From contig JANQLS010000086.1 in the NCBI GenBank assembly GCA_028280485.1, positions 1-64,000 of the forward strand: 64,000 nucleotides of DNA, in the 5' to 3' direction. A program made the translations under genes and the position numbers. Position 1 is the first letter of the stretch; each line of letters starts with the position of its first letter. Below, piece by piece: positions 62,685 through 64,000 of the stretch. Source of the DNA: Planctomycetota bacterium (GTDB taxonomy: Bacteria > Planctomycetota > UBA8108 > JACQVS01). The notes below the pieces were generated by a model. That model saw only the letters and a list, made by a program, of their open reading frames with translations. It was not told where the DNA came from and ran no database searches.

Positions 62685-64000
62685 CGTTTAGCTCCAGTTT
62701 TGAGATCTGGATTTCTGATATTTTGAAAGCTCGAACTTTTAACAATTTCTAAAATGATGGATTGAAGCCGATAGTCATCAGCTCGGGTGGTTTCCATTAT
62801 TTTTTCGACGACAGAATCATCCGAGTATTCCAGTTTTCGTCCTAAGGCGTAACTCAATAAATGTTCAATAAAACCGCGGGCAAATCGATGCTTGTTTTTT
62901 AGTATCGCCTGTTTGAAGGATTGGGGCCCTGAAAACGAAGATCCTTCTAACAAAGTACCGCTCGCATCAATTGCCTTTCCATTCTGTTGGGTTCGAGATC
63001 TTCCAACGGCATCGAAAGACTCAAGGGCAAATCCGGGCGGATCAATTCGATCGTGACAAACACTACAAGCCTTCTTCGCTCGATGGAGTTCCACCTTTTT
63101 CCGTAGGGGTAAGTTGGGATCGATGTTTTCTTGTTCATCGATGTCAGCTACTGCAATTTTAGGTGGTGGGGGAGGGCGATTGTAAATGGTTTCCAAGAAC
63201 CAAGCGCCTCTTCGAATAGGGCTGGTGCGTTCAGGGAAAGACGTCAACGTGAGGACGGATGCCATTGTTAAGATCCCACCTCGTTGACGGTCAGATAATT
63301 TCACTCGATGCCAGAAACGATCATCGGTATCGGGAACGTTTTTTAGACCGTAATGATTAGCGAGCCGTTTATTCACCCAGGTTTCATCGTGATCAAGCAT
63401 CTCTAAAATAGAGCGATTCTCGATAAGCAACGTTTCAAAGAAAAGAAGCGCTTCACCGAACATGTCCGACGCCAAGGTGCGTTTCCCCGAGGCTCCGGAA
63501 TAAAAGTTCTTAAATTTTCTCCTGTTGGGTTGAGCTGACCAAAGTTCTCTTAGCTTCATCCATTCGACGAAATAGTTTTCTGAGAACTCACGGACTTTAG
63601 GATGTTTGAGCATGCGCTCAACTTGCTCTTCTAATGTCGCGCTGTTCTTTAGCTGATTGGAAGTTGCTAATTGGAAAAGCTGGTCATCGGGCATCGTGCT
63701 CCAAAGGAAATAGCTGAGCTTATTAGCCAGTTCATAAGAGCTCAGCTCTTTGATTCCTCCACTGGGCTTTTCCGTGAGAAACAAGAAACTAGGGGAGGCG
63801 ATGGTCGCTTTAAAAACCTCACGCATCGCGGCTTCATCGGTTCCTTTTTCACTCTTTACTTTTTCGTAGAAGGATAAGTAGGCCGTCAATTCTTGATCGG
63901 ATAATGGGCGCCTAAAAGCTCTGTTTAAAAAATGCTGAATTCGCGCTTTAACACTCTTTTGAGCTATCGAACGATCTAATGGGGTTAGAGTCACGACCTC
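62681..64000 (-). CDS. PSCyt/PSD protein, C-terminal part (DUF1595/1592/1588/1585; cut by window end)
   Basis: The frame is open through the last base of the window, so the true start and the N-terminal heme/DUF1587 part lie beyond it. About 440 codons are visible. DUF1595: RIQHFLNRAFRRPLSDQELTAYL. DUF1592: SYELANKLSYFLWSTMPDDQLFQLA, EKMLKHPKVREFSENYF-like helices and MLDHDETWVNKRLANHYGL. DUF1588: RQRGGILTMASVLTLTSFPERTSPIRRG and the heme motif CSVCHDRIDPPGFALESFD. DUF1585 ends the protein (HLLSYALGRKLEYSD). It is the head, or near the head, of the six-gene minus-strand operon, coupled to DUF1552. Confidence 0.93.
   Translation of the reverse strand, partial: EVVTLTPLDRSIAQKSVKARIQHFLNRAFRRPLSDQELTAYLSFYEKVKSEKGTDEAAMREVFKATIASPSFLFLTEKPSGGIKELSSYELANKLSYFLWSTMPDDQLFQLATSNQLKNSATLEEQVERMLKHPKVREFSENYFVEWMKLRELWSAQPNRRKFKNFYSGASGKRTLASDMFGEALLFFETLLIENRSILEMLDHDETWVNKRLANHYGLKNVPDTDDRFWHRVKLSDRQRGGILTMASVLTLTSFPERTSPIRRGAWFLETIYNRPPPPPKIAVADIDEQENIDPNLPLRKKVELHRAKKACSVCHDRIDPPGFALESFDAVGRSRTQQNGKAIDASGTLLEGSSFSGPQSFKQAILKNKHRFARGFIEHLLSYALGRKLEYSDDSVVEKIMETTRADDYRLQSIILEIVKSSSFQNIRNPDLKTGAKR

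Noticed and set aside
1-64000. CRISPR arrays, tRNA, rRNA, prophage or transposase genes
   Set aside because: None seen on reading both strands; repeated elements found are gene-end duplications and hairpins only.

Overview
The window reads as a chromosomal stretch of a heterotrophic PVC-superphylum bacterium, most likely a planctomycete. Support comes from families that are characteristic of that phylum: secreted sulfatases, PSCyt/PSD cytochrome-like proteins (DUF1549/DUF1553 and DUF1587/1592/1588/1585) paired with Tat-exported DUF1501 or DUF1552 proteins, DUF1080, a TIGR03067-like domain, ECF sigma factors with FecR-type partners, a Ser/Thr kinase fused to WD40 repeats, and dockerin-like calcium-binding C-termini. 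No rRNA, tRNA, CRISPR array, transposase or phage gene is visible. Most encoded proteins carry a Sec or Tat signal, so this is mainly an exported-enzyme region for attacking complex (probably sulfated) glycans.

Layout. 1-6800: two overlapping sulfatases, a secreted TPR/TIGR03067-like/thioredoxin-like fusion and a DUF1080 lectin-fold protein. 6800-7750: a mostly non-coding stretch with a perfect 20-bp hairpin and a decayed TetR gene. 7751-20143: ECF sigma factor, a 2478-aa surface protein with two dockerin-like modules, and a membrane Ser/Thr kinase with a WD40 domain. 20283-28379: a glycoside-hydrolase-like protein divergent from a methyltransferase-like/PQQ-propeller fusion and a Sde182-like nucleoside-hydrolase-fold protein. 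28399-32711 (minus): a four-gene operon, ECF sigma - FecR anti-sigma - sugar isomerase/epimerase - SMP-30 lactonase. 33018-45812 (plus): an eight-gene operon DUF1592 - DUF1552 - Gfo/Idh/MocA - SDR - DUF1553 - DUF1501 - GH-like - DUF6807/dockerin. 45641-49719: a block of foreign appearance (parallel beta-helix protein plus Gfo/Idh/MocA) bracketed by two diverged direct copies of a junction of about 240 bp. 49661-54348 (minus): DUF1553-DUF1501 pair. 54665-55000: remnant of a ceramidase-like gene. 55451-56707: enolase-superfamily enzyme. 56783-64000 (minus): six-gene operon DUF1592 - DUF1552 - SGNH hydrolase - TIM-barrel protein - DUF6282 - beta-propeller lactonase, cut by the window edge.

How the genes may work together (inference): sulfatases, GH-like enzymes, the beta-helix protein, the SGNH hydrolase and lactonases would process glycans outside the cytoplasm; Gfo/Idh/MocA, SDR, isomerase and MR/MLE enzymes would convert the released sugars; the heme-binding PSCyt proteins and their invariant Tat-exported neighbours look like two-gene modules (four copies here). 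ECF/FecR and the WD40 kinase are the visible control elements.

The strongest structural observation is the pair of reciprocal gene remnants around 45641-49719. Each flank holds one intact gene end and a scrap of the other gene, and the insert between them differs in base composition. Other items to check are hairpins that cover or abut ribosome-binding sites, and two decayed genes.
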